In this document: positions 51,274-60,140 of the stretch, piece by piece
Numbering within the stretch: position 1 is the first letter of the stretch
How the letters are laid out: every line of letters starts with the position of its first letter
Assembly: GCF_000701905.1 (NCBI RefSeq)
Contig: NZ_JNKC01000005.1
Location: 1-64,000, forward strand
Length of the DNA: 64,000 nt
Direction of reading: 5' to 3'
Source of the DNA: Proteiniclasticum ruminis DSM 24773
GTDB taxonomy: Bacteria; Bacillota; Clostridia; Clostridiales; Clostridiaceae
Translations under genes and position numbers: made by a program
Notes under the pieces: model-generated
The model's database searches: none
The model's input: only the letters and a program-made list of their open reading frames with translations
What the model was told of the DNA's origin: nothing

Positions 51274-51393
51274 TATAATAATGTTGTGTCTTTTGAGTAT
51301 AGCTAATGATAAATCATTAACTATACTCAAATTCATGTGTTTATAACCTACGGAAACGTAGTTATAGTTTAGAAATCTTTAGGCCGGATTTCT
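51274..51393 (+). promoter_or_regulatory. Promoter and highly structured leader of the pyruvate oxidoreductase gene
   Basis: TATAAT (51274-51279) is the likely -10. The leader then holds three hairpins. First, TTGAGTATAG (51293-51302)/CTATACTCAA (51321-51330) extends inward by TAATGA/TCATTA, giving 16 pairs with one mismatch. Second, CTACG-GAAA-CGTAG plus TATAA/TTATA flanks lies at 51342-51366. Third is AGAAATC/GATTTCT at 51371-51393. None is followed by a T-run, so they are not terminators. GGAGAGG and the ATG lie just after. Confidence 0.55.
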
Positions 51394-51423
51394 AAGAAAT
51401 ATATATTAAGGAGAGGTATAGAC

Positions 51424-54400
51424 ATGAGAAAAACTAAAACCATGGATGGAAATATGGCTGCATCCTACATCTCGTATGCATTTACAGATGTATCTGCCAT
51501 CTATCCAATTACCCCATCCAGTACAATGGGTGAAAATGTCGATGAGTGGTCTTCTAAAGGAATGAAGAACATTTTCGGCCAGCCTGTAAGGGTTGTTGAA
51601 ATGCAATCCGAAGCAGGAGCAGCTGGAGCAGTTCACGGTTCCCTTCAGGGTGGAGCACTGACCACCACTTATACAGCATCACAGGGACTTCTGCTCATGC
51701 TTCCAAATATGTACAAAATCGCAGGAGAACTTCTTCCTGGCGTATTCCACGTAAGTGCCAGAGCCATTGCTGCTCATGCGCTTTCTATTTTCGGAGACCA
51801 TCAGGACGTTATGGCTGCTAGACAGACAGGATTTGCAATGCTTGCTGAATCCAATGTACAGCAGATCATGGACCTTTCTGGTGTTGCTCACTTGGCTTCC
51901 ATTAAGAGCAGAGTGCCATTCCTGAACTTCTTTGACGGTTTCAGAACCTCCTCAGAAGTACAGAAGGTAGAAGTCATTGAGTATGATGAACTGGAAAAAC
52001 TTCTGGACAAGGAAGCTGTTGCTGAATTCAGAAACAGATCCCTGAACTCAGAAAGACCAGTGACAAGAGGTACCGCACAGAACCCTGATATCTATTTCCA
52101 GGGTAGAGAAGCTGCTAACAGATATTATCTTGCAGTTCCTGAAATTGTTGAAGGATACATGGAAGAAATCAACAAAATCACAGGAAGAAACTACGGACTG
52201 TTCAACTATCATGGAGCTCCCGATGCTGAGCATGTAATCATTGCTATGGGATCTGTTTGCGACACTGCTGAAGAAGTTGTAGACTACCTCACCAAGAAGG
52301 GTGAAAAGGTTGGTCTTATAAATGTGCATCTTTACAGACCATTCTCCACAAAGCACTTCCTGAACGCGATTCCAAAGACTGTAAAGAAGATCGCTGTTCT
52401 TGACAGAACAAAAGAACCAGGTTCTGCTGGAGAGCCACTTTACCAGGATGTCAGAAACGCATTCTACGAAGCTGATGTAAGACCTGTAATCGTAGGTGGA
52501 AGATATGGACTTGGTTCCAAGGACGTTACACCAGGACAGATTCTTGCAGTATATGAAAACCTTGGCTATGGCGAAGTGAAGAACGGATTCACCATCGGAA
52601 TCGAAGATGATGTGACTTATACTTCTCTGCCAAAGCATGCAGAAATTGATACTACCGCTGAAGGTACAGTACAGTGTCAGTTCTGGGGACTTGGTTCCGA
52701 CGGTACTGTTGGTGCCAACAAGGCATCCATCAAGATCATCGGAGACCATACAGATATGTATGCTCAGGGTTACTTCTCTTATGATTCCAAGAAATCCGGT
52801 GGTATCACAGTATCCCACTTAAGATTCGGTAAAAATAAGATCAGAAGCCCATATCTCATCCAGAATCCTGATTTTGTAGCTTGTCATAACCCATCTTATG
52901 TAAATAAGTATGATATGACAAAGAGCCTGAAAGAAAATGGAACCTTCCTGCTGAACTGCGCATGGACAGCAGAAGACTTGGATGCACATCTTCCAGCGAA
53001 GATGAAGCAGGATATCGCCAAGAAGAACATCAACCTCTACATCGTAGACGCACAGTCTATCGCAACTGAGATTGGTCTTGGCACCAGAATCAACATGATC
53101 ATGCAGTCCGCATTCTTCAAGCTTGCGAACATCATTCCTGTAGAAGATGCTCTGAAGTATCTGAAGCAGTCTGTGGTTGCTTCCTATGGCAAGAAGGGCG
53201 AAAAGATCGTCAACATGAACTATGAAGCCATCGACAGAGGCGTAAACGCTCTTGTGAAGGTTACTGTTCCTGCTGAATGGGCAAACGCTGTAGAAGTAAA
53301 GGCAGATGAAAGAAAAGTTCCTGATTTCATCAAGAACATCCTTGAGCCAATGAATGCACAAGAAGGAGACAGCCTTCCTGTATCAGCATTCCTCGGCAGA
53401 GAAGACGGAACCTTCCCAATGGGAACCTCCGCTTACGAAAAGAGAGGAATCGCTGTTAATGTTCCTGAATGGAATATTGAAAACTGTATCCAGTGTAACC
53501 AGTGTTCTTATGTATGTCCTCACGCTGTCATCAGACCATTCCTTGTGAATGAAGAAGAAATGGCCAATGCTCCAGAAGGATTTGAAGCTAAGAAGGCTAT
53601 GGGCGGAAAGGCATTCGGAGACCTTCAGTACAAGATTCAGGTATCTGTACTTGACTGTACAGGTTGCGGAAACTGTGCTCAGGTTTGTCCAGCACCTAAG
53701 AAGGCGCTTGTGATGAAGCCAATCGAAACACAGATGCATGAAACAAACAACTGGGAATATGCACTGTCACTTTCCCATAAGATCAACCCAATGAACAAGA
53801 ACACCCTGAAGGGCAGCCAGTTCGAGCAGCCACTTCTAGAGTTCTCAGGTGCATGTGCAGGCTGTGGAGAAACTCCATATGCGAAGCTCATCACACAGCT
53901 GTTTGGTGACAGAATGATGATTGCAAACGCAACCGGATGTTCATCCATCTGGGGTGGATCTGCACCAGCTACTGTTTACACCACAAACCATCTTGGACAG
54001 GGTCCAGCTTGGGCGAACTCCCTGTTCGAAGACAATGCTGAGTTTGGTCTTGGTATCTACCTTGGACACAAATCTCATAGAGCGAAGCTTCTGCCAGTAG
54101 CAGAAAAGCTCGTACAGAACCCAATGGCTTCAGAAGAACTGAAGGCTGCAACACAGAACTGGATTGAAAACTTCGACAAGGGTGACGAATCCAAGGCTGC
54201 AAGAGCTGCACTTCTACCACTTCTTAAGACTTCCGAACTGGAAGAAGCTAAGGAACTATATGCTGAAAGAGACTTCCTCACCAAGAAGAGCCAGTGGATC
54301 TTCGGTGGAGACGGTTGGGCTTATGACATCGGATTCGGTGGACTGGACCACGTTCTTGCCACAGGTGAAAACATCAACGTTCTTGTCATGGATACAGAAG

Positions 54401-54960
54401 TTTACTCCAATACTGGAGGACAGTCTTCCAAGTCCACACCTACAGCTGCAATCGCTAAGTTTGCTTCTGCTGGTAAGAGAACAAAGAAGAAGGATCTTGG
54501 TATGATGGCCATGAGCTATGGTTATGTATATGTTGCTCAGATTGGTATGGGTGCTGATAAGAACCAGGCCATCAAGGCAATCGTTGAAGCAGAAGCTTAC
54601 GACGGACCATCCCTCATCATCGCTTACGCTCCATGTATCAACCAGGGACTTAAGCTTGGTATGGGCTTCAGCCAGGAACAGACAAAGAGAGCAGTTGAAT
54701 CAGGTTACTGGCAGCTGTACAGATTCAATCCACTTCTGAAGGAAGAAGGAAAGAATCCATTCTCACTGGATTCCAAGGAACCAACAAGAAGCTTCAGAGA
54801 ATTCATTGATAGTGAAGTTCGTTATGCTTCTCTCTCCAAGGCTTTCCCAGATGAAGCAGAAGCTCTCTTCGCTAAGACAGAGAAGGATGCTAAGGAAAGA
54901 CTGGATAGCTACAAGAGACTGGCTTCCTATGACTACTCTGTAAAGGGTACTGAAGAATAA
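51424..54960 (+). CDS. nifJ: Pyruvate:ferredoxin (flavodoxin) oxidoreductase
   Basis: A 1178-residue single-chain enzyme converting pyruvate and CoA to acetyl-CoA and CO2 with reduced ferredoxin. Domains: pyrimidine-binding part near the N terminus ('AFTDVSAIYPITPSSTMGE'), CoA-binding domain III, a two-cluster ferredoxin domain (CIQCNQCSYVCPH at about 687, CTGCGNCAQVCPAP at about 745), and the thiamine-diphosphate domain ('GEDGWAYD'-like GGDGWAYDIGFGG, 'DTEVYSNTGGQSSKST'), with the proximal cluster Cys in ACAGCGE and ANATGCSS. Codon choice differs visibly from neighbours (CCA, GGT, CTT, AAG rich), as expected for a very highly expressed gene. It is transcribed alone. Confidence 0.97.
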   Translation: MRKTKTMDGNMAASYISYAFTDVSAIYPITPSSTMGENVDEWSSKGMKNIFGQPVRVVEMQSEAGAAGAVHGSLQGGALTTTYTASQGLLLMLPNMYKIAGELLPGVFHVSARAIAAHALSIFGDHQDVMAARQTGFAMLAESNVQQIMDLSGVAHLASIKSRVPFLNFFDGFRTSSEVQKVEVIEYDELEKLLDKEAVAEFRNRSLNSERPVTRGTAQNPDIYFQGREAANRYYLAVPEIVEGYMEEINKITGRNYGLFNYHGAPDAEHVIIAMGSVCDTAEEVVDYLTKKGEKVGLINVHLYRPFSTKHFLNAIPKTVKKIAVLDRTKEPGSAGEPLYQDVRNAFYEADVRPVIVGGRYGLGSKDVTPGQILAVYENLGYGEVKNGFTIGIEDDVTYTSLPKHAEIDTTAEGTVQCQFWGLGSDGTVGANKASIKIIGDHTDMYAQGYFSYDSKKSGGITVSHLRFGKNKIRSPYLIQNPDFVACHNPSYVNKYDMTKSLKENGTFLLNCAWTAEDLDAHLPAKMKQDIAKKNINLYIVDAQSIATEIGLGTRINMIMQSAFFKLANIIPVEDALKYLKQSVVASYGKKGEKIVNMNYEAIDRGVNALVKVTVPAEWANAVEVKADERKVPDFIKNILEPMNAQEGDSLPVSAFLGREDGTFPMGTSAYEKRGIAVNVPEWNIENCIQCNQCSYVCPHAVIRPFLVNEEEMANAPEGFEAKKAMGGKAFGDLQYKIQVSVLDCTGCGNCAQVCPAPKKALVMKPIETQMHETNNWEYALSLSHKINPMNKNTLKGSQFEQPLLEFSGACAGCGETPYAKLITQLFGDRMMIANATGCSSIWGGSAPATVYTTNHLGQGPAWANSLFEDNAEFGLGIYLGHKSHRAKLLPVAEKLVQNPMASEELKAATQNWIENFDKGDESKAARAALLPLLKTSELEEAKELYAERDFLTKKSQWIFGGDGWAYDIGFGGLDHVLATGENINVLVMDTEVYSNTGGQSSKSTPTAAIAKFASAGKRTKKKDLGMMAMSYGYVYVAQIGMGADKNQAIKAIVEAEAYDGPSLIIAYAPCINQGLKLGMGFSQEQTKRAVESGYWQLYRFNPLLKEEGKNPFSLDSKEPTRSFREFIDSEVRYASLSKAFPDEAEALFAKTEKDAKERLDSYKRLASYDYSVKGTEE

Positions 54961-54976
54961 ATCATCCATTGATTTT

Positions 54977-55011
54977 AAAGAACTGTCATTAAGTTGACAG
55001 TTCTTTTTTTG
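54977..55011 (+). terminator. Terminator after nifJ
   Basis: AAAGAACTGTCA (54977-54988), 6-base loop, TGACAGTTCTTT (54995-55006), then a T run. Strong, as befits a highly expressed gene. Confidence 0.93.
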
Positions 55012-55016
55012 CGCGT

Positions 55017-55051
55017 AAAAAATGGACCCTACATTTTAAAGAGGGTCCATT
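55017..55051 (-). terminator. Terminator of the Pol IV operon
   Basis: AATGGACCCT (55021-55030) and AGGGTCCATT (55042-55051) pair perfectly. On the minus strand the stem is followed by a T-run (complement of the A run before 55021). The stem overlaps the end of the small gene. Confidence 0.85.
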
Positions 55052-55292
55052 GATCCGTATCTTTCTCATATTTCAGCTCAAAGAGCACCTCTTTGTCCTG
55101 AACATTTCCCCGGCACAAAAACACCTGCATCAGGTTTCCCGCCAGCTTCTCTTTCTTCCTTTCCTGAATACTCTTGATGGAAATTACCTGGTACTTGCCA
55201 TCCTCATCAATGAGGCGGAAGCGAATGGGATGGATACGTCCTTTAAAGTCAAACCAAGCGATCATTTCAATGGGTTTTGCAAGGACTTTCAA
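55029..55292 (-). CDS. Small conserved-looking protein co-transcribed with Pol IV
   Basis: An 87-residue protein, not assigned to a named family by me. It begins MKVLAKPIEMIAWFDFKG with a beta-rich pattern: 'IHPIRFRLIDEDGKYQVISI', then 'AGNLMQVFLCRG' and 'LFELKYEKDTDQWTLFKM'. The TTG at 55292 lies 9 bases after AAGGAG; a TTG at 55301 is too close. It follows the Y-family polymerase gene by 34 bases on the same strand, so it should be SOS-induced. In Bacillus the related polymerase gene yqjW is followed by a small YolD-like gene; this protein may be the clostridial counterpart by position, which is inference. Confidence 0.65.
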   Translation of the reverse strand: MKVLAKPIEMIAWFDFKGRIHPIRFRLIDEDGKYQVISIKSIQERKKEKLAGNLMQVFLCRGNVQDKEVLFELKYEKDTDQWTLFKM

Positions 55293-55326
55293 GAAAATCA
55301 ACTCCTTGTTGTCATATACTCTTCTT

Positions 55327-56571
55327 TTATAAATGGCTGTTCATGAAAATATAGTCCTTTTCTACGACACCTCCCGAAAAAGCACGGACAGGAGAATGGA
55401 GAAATGTGGCACGGATGAGCGCTTCCTCTCCAAAGTTCTTTCGGATCAGATCCATGACCTGGTCCATTTTTTTCATTTTATCACTCTTATGATCTGGAAA
55501 AAGAGAGAGCTGTTCCCGAAACCGGTCCTCCAGCTGAGCAAAAGAAATCCCCAGATGTCTCACAGGCTCCCCATTCCATATTTCGTCAAAGAGCGCGCAA
55601 GCCTCTTCCATGAGAAGACTCGTGGAGTCTGAAGAAAAGGGCAGTGTACTCTGCATGCTGATGGATGTGAAATCACTGTAGCGGATGTGGACAGATAGTG
55701 TTTTGGCTTTTTTCCCAGCGCTTCGCAGTCTGGGGACAAGAGTCTCTCCAATGGAAAGCAGAACATTGTGACAGGAAATTCTGTCCGAGAAATCGAAGGG
55801 AAGGGTAGTGGAGTTTCCCATACCTTTCATCTCTACAGTTCCTTCATTCTTGACAGTGGAAGATTCAATCCCCCTGGCGTAACAGGAGATCATATGACCA
55901 TACTTTTTGAAGCGCTCATAGAGAAATGAGGGATCCGTATTTGCCAGCTGTCCTATGGTGTGAATGTTCATTTTCCTCAGTTTTTCTGCGGTTCTAGGTC
56001 CTACCATAAAAAGGTCTTCAATGGGAAGGGGCCACATCTTCAGTGGCATCTCCTCCTTGTAAAGAGTATGCACTTTATTGGGTTTTTGAAGATCTGATGC
56101 CATCTTGGCCAGGAGTTTTCCTGTGGAAATCCCTACGTTGACGCTAAACCCCAGTTCTTCCAGAATCCGGTCTTTCAGCCCTGTGGCTACAGAAACGGCA
56201 TCTTCTTTCCTGATATGGCACATGTCCATAAAGCATTCATCAATGGAATACCGCTCAATAACAGGAGAATATTCTCTGAGGATCTCCACCATGGCATCAC
56301 TGGCTTTGAGATACATACTGTATCTGGGCGGAACAATCTTAAGATCCGGACATTTCATCAATGCGGAAAATAAAGTCTCTCCGGTTTTGATCCCGTATTT
56401 TTTGCTGGGTAAGGATTTTGCAAGGACAATGCCATGCCGGCTTTCAGGATCCCCTCCAACAATGGAAGGAATGGTTCGAAGATCCAAAGAAGATCCATGC
56501 TGCAGATCCCATACTGCATTCCAGGAAAGATACGCGGAGTTCACATCCACATGAAAAATAATACGTTCCAT
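55327..56571 (-). CDS. dinB: DNA polymerase IV-like Y-family translesion polymerase
   Basis: A 414-residue error-prone polymerase. Catalytic carboxylates: FHVDVNSAYLSW (Asp of motif A) and YSIDECFMD (Asp-Glu of motif C). The helix-hairpin-helix region is 'PIEDLFMVGPRTAEKLRKMNIHTIGQLAN', followed by the little-finger domain. The 'DVNSAYLSWNA' start and an insert after motif A resemble Gram-positive YqjW/UvrX-type members more than E. coli DinB. Two LexA boxes lie just upstream, so it is SOS-controlled. A short C-terminal tail lacks an obvious beta-clamp motif of the QLxLF type, though 'EQLSLFPD' at about 360 could serve. Confidence 0.9.
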   Translation of the reverse strand: MERIIFHVDVNSAYLSWNAVWDLQHGSSLDLRTIPSIVGGDPESRHGIVLAKSLPSKKYGIKTGETLFSALMKCPDLKIVPPRYSMYLKASDAMVEILREYSPVIERYSIDECFMDMCHIRKEDAVSVATGLKDRILEELGFSVNVGISTGKLLAKMASDLQKPNKVHTLYKEEMPLKMWPLPIEDLFMVGPRTAEKLRKMNIHTIGQLANTDPSFLYERFKKYGHMISCYARGIESSTVKNEGTVEMKGMGNSTTLPFDFSDRISCHNVLLSIGETLVPRLRSAGKKAKTLSVHIRYSDFTSISMQSTLPFSSDSTSLLMEEACALFDEIWNGEPVRHLGISFAQLEDRFREQLSLFPDHKSDKMKKMDQVMDLIRKNFGEEALIRATFLHSPVRAFSGGVVEKDYIFMNSHL

Positions 56572-56598
56572 GATTCATCACCTTACTCACTTCATTGT

Positions 56599-56638
56599 AA
56601 ACATATGTTCTTAATTCATTATATCAGAACATCAGTTC
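56599..56638 (-). promoter_or_regulatory. SOS promoter with two LexA (DinR) boxes
   Basis: GAACATCAGTTC (56627-56638) is a perfect GAAC-N4-GTTC Gram-positive LexA box, and AAACATATGTTC (56599-56610) is a one-mismatch copy with palindromic ACATATGT. A TATAAT (complement of 56618-56623) lies between them on the minus strand. LexA bound at both would shut the polymerase promoter. Confidence 0.85.
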
Positions 56639-56682
56639 ATAATAAATACCCCCCCTGGTCTAATCCGCGCCGAAATAAATCG

Positions 56683-56723
56683 CAACAAAAAAACTCTTCC
56701 CGGGAAGGAAGAGTTTTTTGTTG
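56683..56723. terminator. Terminator beyond the alpha/beta hydrolase gene
   Basis: AAAAACTCTTCC (56688-56699) and GGAAGAGTTTTT (56706-56717) pair across a short loop, with outer CAACA/TGTTG extending the stem. The flanks allow termination on either strand; the minus-strand hydrolase gene is the natural user. Confidence 0.85.
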
Positions 56724-56736
56724 CCTGTATCATCTA

Positions 56737-57708
56737 TCAGTGTCCCAAAGGGTACTGCTTCTCCGTACTGATGTCATTTAAGAAATTGGTGATTTCCGCA
56801 TCATAGCGCTGAGGATCTGAAGCCATGGATGTCCCATGAACTGCACCTTCTGCAATATAAATGGACTTTCTGTCCATCTTGAACGCGTACATGGCTTTGG
56901 ACATCATCGGGGGAATATACGTGTCATCGGATCCATGTATAAACAGCAGAGGCTGCTTTATGGTTGGTAGCTCTTTCAACGGTGAAACATCTTCAATGGA
57001 GAATCCAGCCCGCATCTTGATAAGCACATTGACAAATCCAATCATCTTCTTGCTTTTAAGCTTACTGTCCTGCTGCAGTTTCAAAAAAAGAAGTTCAGCA
57101 AGATCAGAAAAAGCACAGTCGATGATACCGAAGGAAATCCTCTGATCCATCGCCATATTGAGCATCGCGATGGTCCCGCCCATGGATTCGCCATGAAGGC
57201 CAACCAGAATATCCTGTCCAAATTTTCTATAAAGATAGTCCGTGACCGTACTCAGATCCCATTTTTCGAAATATCCGTAAGAGGTGTTCTCTCCACCGGT
57301 TTCTCCGTGATTTCTAAGATCAAAGACGACCACATTAAATCCCTTTTTGTAGAAAAAAGGCAGATACTTAAGGCTGCCATAAAGATTCATCGTAATCCCA
57401 TGGACAAGAACAGCAAACTCCTTGGACGTTTCTGCACCTTCCTCATGACTCTGGAGATACACACGTCCATGAATCATGTAGCCATAGGGAGACTTCACCT
57501 GAAATGTCTCATAGGGAAGACTGTTGATATAGTCCTCTGGATAGTAACCCTGCTTTTTCACTTTATCCAATGCGCTGTCATAAGATTTTGTTTTCGGATA
57601 TAAAATCTGATTTGTATACCTGATAGCCAGGAACAGCAGATAAGAAAGGAACAGAACAAGTGCTCCCAGAAGAATATATAGTACAATATCCACAGGTAAA
57701 ACCTCCAA
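56737..57708 (-). CDS. Membrane-anchored alpha/beta hydrolase
   Basis: A 323-residue serine hydrolase with an N-terminal helix (about 8-29) anchoring it to the membrane. The nucleophile is Ser175 in LHGESMGG, the acid is in GSDDTY (261-262) and the His is 291 in GAVHGTS. The oxyanion segment is 'VLVHGITMNLYGSLKYL'. This matches the YqkD/COG1073 group of Firmicutes hydrolases. Substrate unknown. Its start is ATG 57708 (minus), with AGGTTTTACC upstream giving a modest ribosome site (GGAGG at 57711-57715 on the complement). Confidence 0.85.
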   Translation of the reverse strand: MEVLPVDIVLYILLGALVLFLSYLLFLAIRYTNQILYPKTKSYDSALDKVKKQGYYPEDYINSLPYETFQVKSPYGYMIHGRVYLQSHEEGAETSKEFAVLVHGITMNLYGSLKYLPFFYKKGFNVVVFDLRNHGETGGENTSYGYFEKWDLSTVTDYLYRKFGQDILVGLHGESMGGTIAMLNMAMDQRISFGIIDCAFSDLAELLFLKLQQDSKLKSKKMIGFVNVLIKMRAGFSIEDVSPLKELPTIKQPLLFIHGSDDTYIPPMMSKAMYAFKMDRKSIYIAEGAVHGTSMASDPQRYDAEITNFLNDISTEKQYPLGH

Positions 57709-57958
57709 TGCATCTTGATAAGACCATTATAATGCAAAATGACAGAAAATGATAATGATAAATGGTGGAGCAGCAGTGCGAAAACAGAACCTCACACAGG
57801 AGACTAGAGTCTTTCTTAACAGGAAAATCGTATATATTGTGATATCCGTGACCGTGGTGTAAAAAGTGTATTAACATTTAATAGGATTACTGAATATTTA
57901 GAGTATTGTAGGTATAATTATCTCAAGACTTGAAAATCAAGAGATTGGAGGAACTGGT

Positions 57959-59491
57959 ATGAAATTTGAAATGGATAAAGTAGTAAAAAAGAGTGAGGAA
58001 CTGATGAAAAAAGGAGAAGACTTAGCTAAAGATGTACTTCCTAAAGTAAAAGAAACTACATCAGAATGGAAAGACTCTCTCAGCAGCATGATGGATAAAG
58101 GTGTACACAGCGCCCAGACTATTTTCGATAAGAAAGAGGATATCAAAACTGAAGCTGTTGATTTGATTTCCAACAAGAAAAAAGAGGTGAACTCATTGGT
58201 CAGTTCAAAATCAGACAAAAAAAATACAGGTAAAGTCGTGGCTGGCGTAGCTCTTGCAGCAGCAGCGGCAGCGGTATATGCGTTATACAAGAAAAACAAG
58301 ATCCGCAACGAGAATCTGAAAGAAGAGTATTCAGAAAAGCTCACAAGATGGGCTGAACTGGACCTTTCACAGCTGGATACAGAAACAGATGACCTAAGCA
58401 CACCTGTAAAGCTTCTTCCAGACAAAATCTATAAGATGGGGACCAATGCCACAGTGGGAAATCTTGTTGTCAATGTCTCTGCACCTTCTTCCAGTGAACC
58501 TTTCAATCCGGAAGAATCAGGAGAACCCTTGGCTGATCTGAGCATTAAAAAGGCCTTCTTTGATAAGACTGCTGCAGTGAAGGATAAAATTAAAGCAAAG
58601 ATTGAAGAGGGAAAACTGCAGACAAAGCTGGGAAGCATGGAAGCCAAAGATAAATATGTGGAAATCAAAGATCTTGCAGAAGATAAAATTGATGCCATGA
58701 AGTCCAAAGTGGATGACACCATAACACCGAACGTGAAAGAAAAAGCGGAAGAGCTGAAATTAGAGGCGGAAATCAAAGCGGAAGAGCTCAAGGAAGAGTT
58801 CTCTGAAAAGAAAGAAGAAGCCAAAAAGAAATTTGAACATCTAAAAACTCAGATGTCCAAAGGTGCAGATGAACTGGAGGAAAAAGCAGAGGAAACTCTG
58901 GATCAGACCGATGGTTTTATGAAAAATGATCTGGCAGTAGGTGAAGAAGATGACTTTATTCCTACAGAAGATGAATTTGTAGACGCTCCTTTCGGTGTTC
59001 AGGAAGTATTGGAGGACCCAAAAGAAGAAGGGGAGGGCTTGAAAGAAAAAGCCAAACACCTGGCAGAGGCTGCAAAAGAAAAGCTGAAAGCTGAAAAGCC
59101 TCCCGTGGATCTGAAAGATCTGGTGGAGTATAAAGTAACCATCCATAATAAAGGAGAAGAAGACTACACCTTCAATCCTATGCAGCTTCAGCTCTATGAT
59201 CTGCTGAAGAGAGCTGTATATCTTGTACCAAAACATGCAGAAGGAACCACCATCGGAAGAGTTGTAGTGAAACCAGGAGAAACCTATACCGGAAAACTTT
59301 TCGTGAAGAAAAACCTGGGCAAAAAACAAGGCATTCTCTTCTTCGAAGATCTTAGCCTTTCCCATTCTGTACTCTTCCTTGGTGAAGGTGAAGAAACTGT
59401 GGAAGTGGATACAGACCTGGTTCTAGATGAAGATTATCTCTATGCAGATGAAGAAGTGCTGGAAGAGCATGTGGAGTACAAGAGGCTCTAG
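57959..59491 (+). CDS. Long charged coiled-coil protein with one hydrophobic segment, unknown
   Basis: A 510-residue protein not recognised as a whole. The first 90 residues are amphipathic and Lys/Glu-rich (YtxH/LEA-like: 'EELMKKGEDLAKDVLPKVKE'). An Ala-rich hydrophobic stretch follows (about 91-110, GKVVAGVALAAAAAAVYALY). Then come repeated 11-residue-like helical motifs typical of LEA proteins (about 200-310, 'KDKIKAKIEEGK', 'VKEKAEELKLEAEIKAEELKEEF'), an acidic linker, and a C-terminal beta domain (about 395-510, 'YKVTIHNKGEEDYTFNPMQLQLYDLL'). The latter could bind a ligand or partner. TATAAT lies at 57913-57918 and TTGGAGGAAC is the ribosome site. A stress or envelope role is a guess. 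Confidence 0.7.
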   Translation: MKFEMDKVVKKSEELMKKGEDLAKDVLPKVKETTSEWKDSLSSMMDKGVHSAQTIFDKKEDIKTEAVDLISNKKKEVNSLVSSKSDKKNTGKVVAGVALAAAAAAVYALYKKNKIRNENLKEEYSEKLTRWAELDLSQLDTETDDLSTPVKLLPDKIYKMGTNATVGNLVVNVSAPSSSEPFNPEESGEPLADLSIKKAFFDKTAAVKDKIKAKIEEGKLQTKLGSMEAKDKYVEIKDLAEDKIDAMKSKVDDTITPNVKEKAEELKLEAEIKAEELKEEFSEKKEEAKKKFEHLKTQMSKGADELEEKAEETLDQTDGFMKNDLAVGEEDDFIPTEDEFVDAPFGVQEVLEDPKEEGEGLKEKAKHLAEAAKEKLKAEKPPVDLKDLVEYKVTIHNKGEEDYTFNPMQLQLYDLLKRAVYLVPKHAEGTTIGRVVVKPGETYTGKLFVKKNLGKKQGILFFEDLSLSHSVLFLGEGEETVEVDTDLVLDEDYLYADEEVLEEHVEYKRL

Positions 59492-59519
59492 TCTTCCAAT
59501 TCAAACTGTACTGAAAAGG

Positions 59520-59550
59520 AAAGGAGATGGGGTGAATCCCATCTCCTTTT
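59520..59550. terminator. Bidirectional terminator
   Basis: AAAGGAGATGGG (59520-59531) and CCCATCTCCTTT (59538-59549), 12-bp perfect stem with GTGAAT loop, between converging genes. Confidence 0.88.
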
Positions 59551-59561
59551 AAATGTACCAT

Positions 59562-60140
59562 TTATTTTTTAATTTTATGATAGGCCGCCACTACTGGGAC
59601 TACGATCATAGCAGATACAATCGCCTCGGGAATTCCATTGGTTCCTGCAATGCCTAAGAGGGCTGCTGTTGCAGCAGATTCAGAAATACCAAGGGCTGAA
59701 GCATACCGTGACAGATAGAACAAATACGCCAGACCTAAAACCCCAACCGTATTGGTCAAAGTTCCCAGCAAAGCTGATACGGCAACACCGCTTTTTCTAT
59801 TCTTCAGCATTCTGTACACATAACCGGATACAACACCTATCAAAATTCTGACACCCACTGAAATAATAGGGTTCCAAAAAATGAAATTCGTAGGGGTTGG
59901 GGTCATGAATGCACGAATCATACTGGATACACCGAAGATACCTCCAACAAATGCACCGACCAGAGGCCCTTCAATGATGGCACCTATGATGACCGGGATG
60001 TGCATGATCGTTGGATTGATGGGGGGGATTGGGATAAATCCCAAAGGGGTTACTGACAGGAAAATCGATATTCCAGAAAGCAGACCAATGATGGCAAGCT
60101 GCCTCGCCTGAAACCGTGTGGTTGATTTTTGTTTTTGCAT
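59562..60140 (-). CDS. ECF transporter substrate-binding (S) component
   Basis: A 192-residue membrane protein with six helices. It starts with a basic N terminus and 'QLAIIGLLSGISIFLSVTPLGFIPIPPINPTIMHIPVIIGAIIEGPLVGAFVGGIFG', typical of S components in the COG4684 group, which capture a vitamin for import by a shared EcfAAT module. The substrate cannot be fixed from sequence. The energising genes are not nearby. The ribosome site is CGGAGG. An imperfect hairpin (CCGAATTAT.../...AAGAACGG on the minus strand) sits directly before it. Confidence 0.82.
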   Translation of the reverse strand: MQKQKSTTRFQARQLAIIGLLSGISIFLSVTPLGFIPIPPINPTIMHIPVIIGAIIEGPLVGAFVGGIFGVSSMIRAFMTPTPTNFIFWNPIISVGVRILIGVVSGYVYRMLKNRKSGVAVSALLGTLTNTVGVLGLAYLFYLSRYASALGISESAATAALLGIAGTNGIPEAIVSAMIVVPVVAAYHKIKK

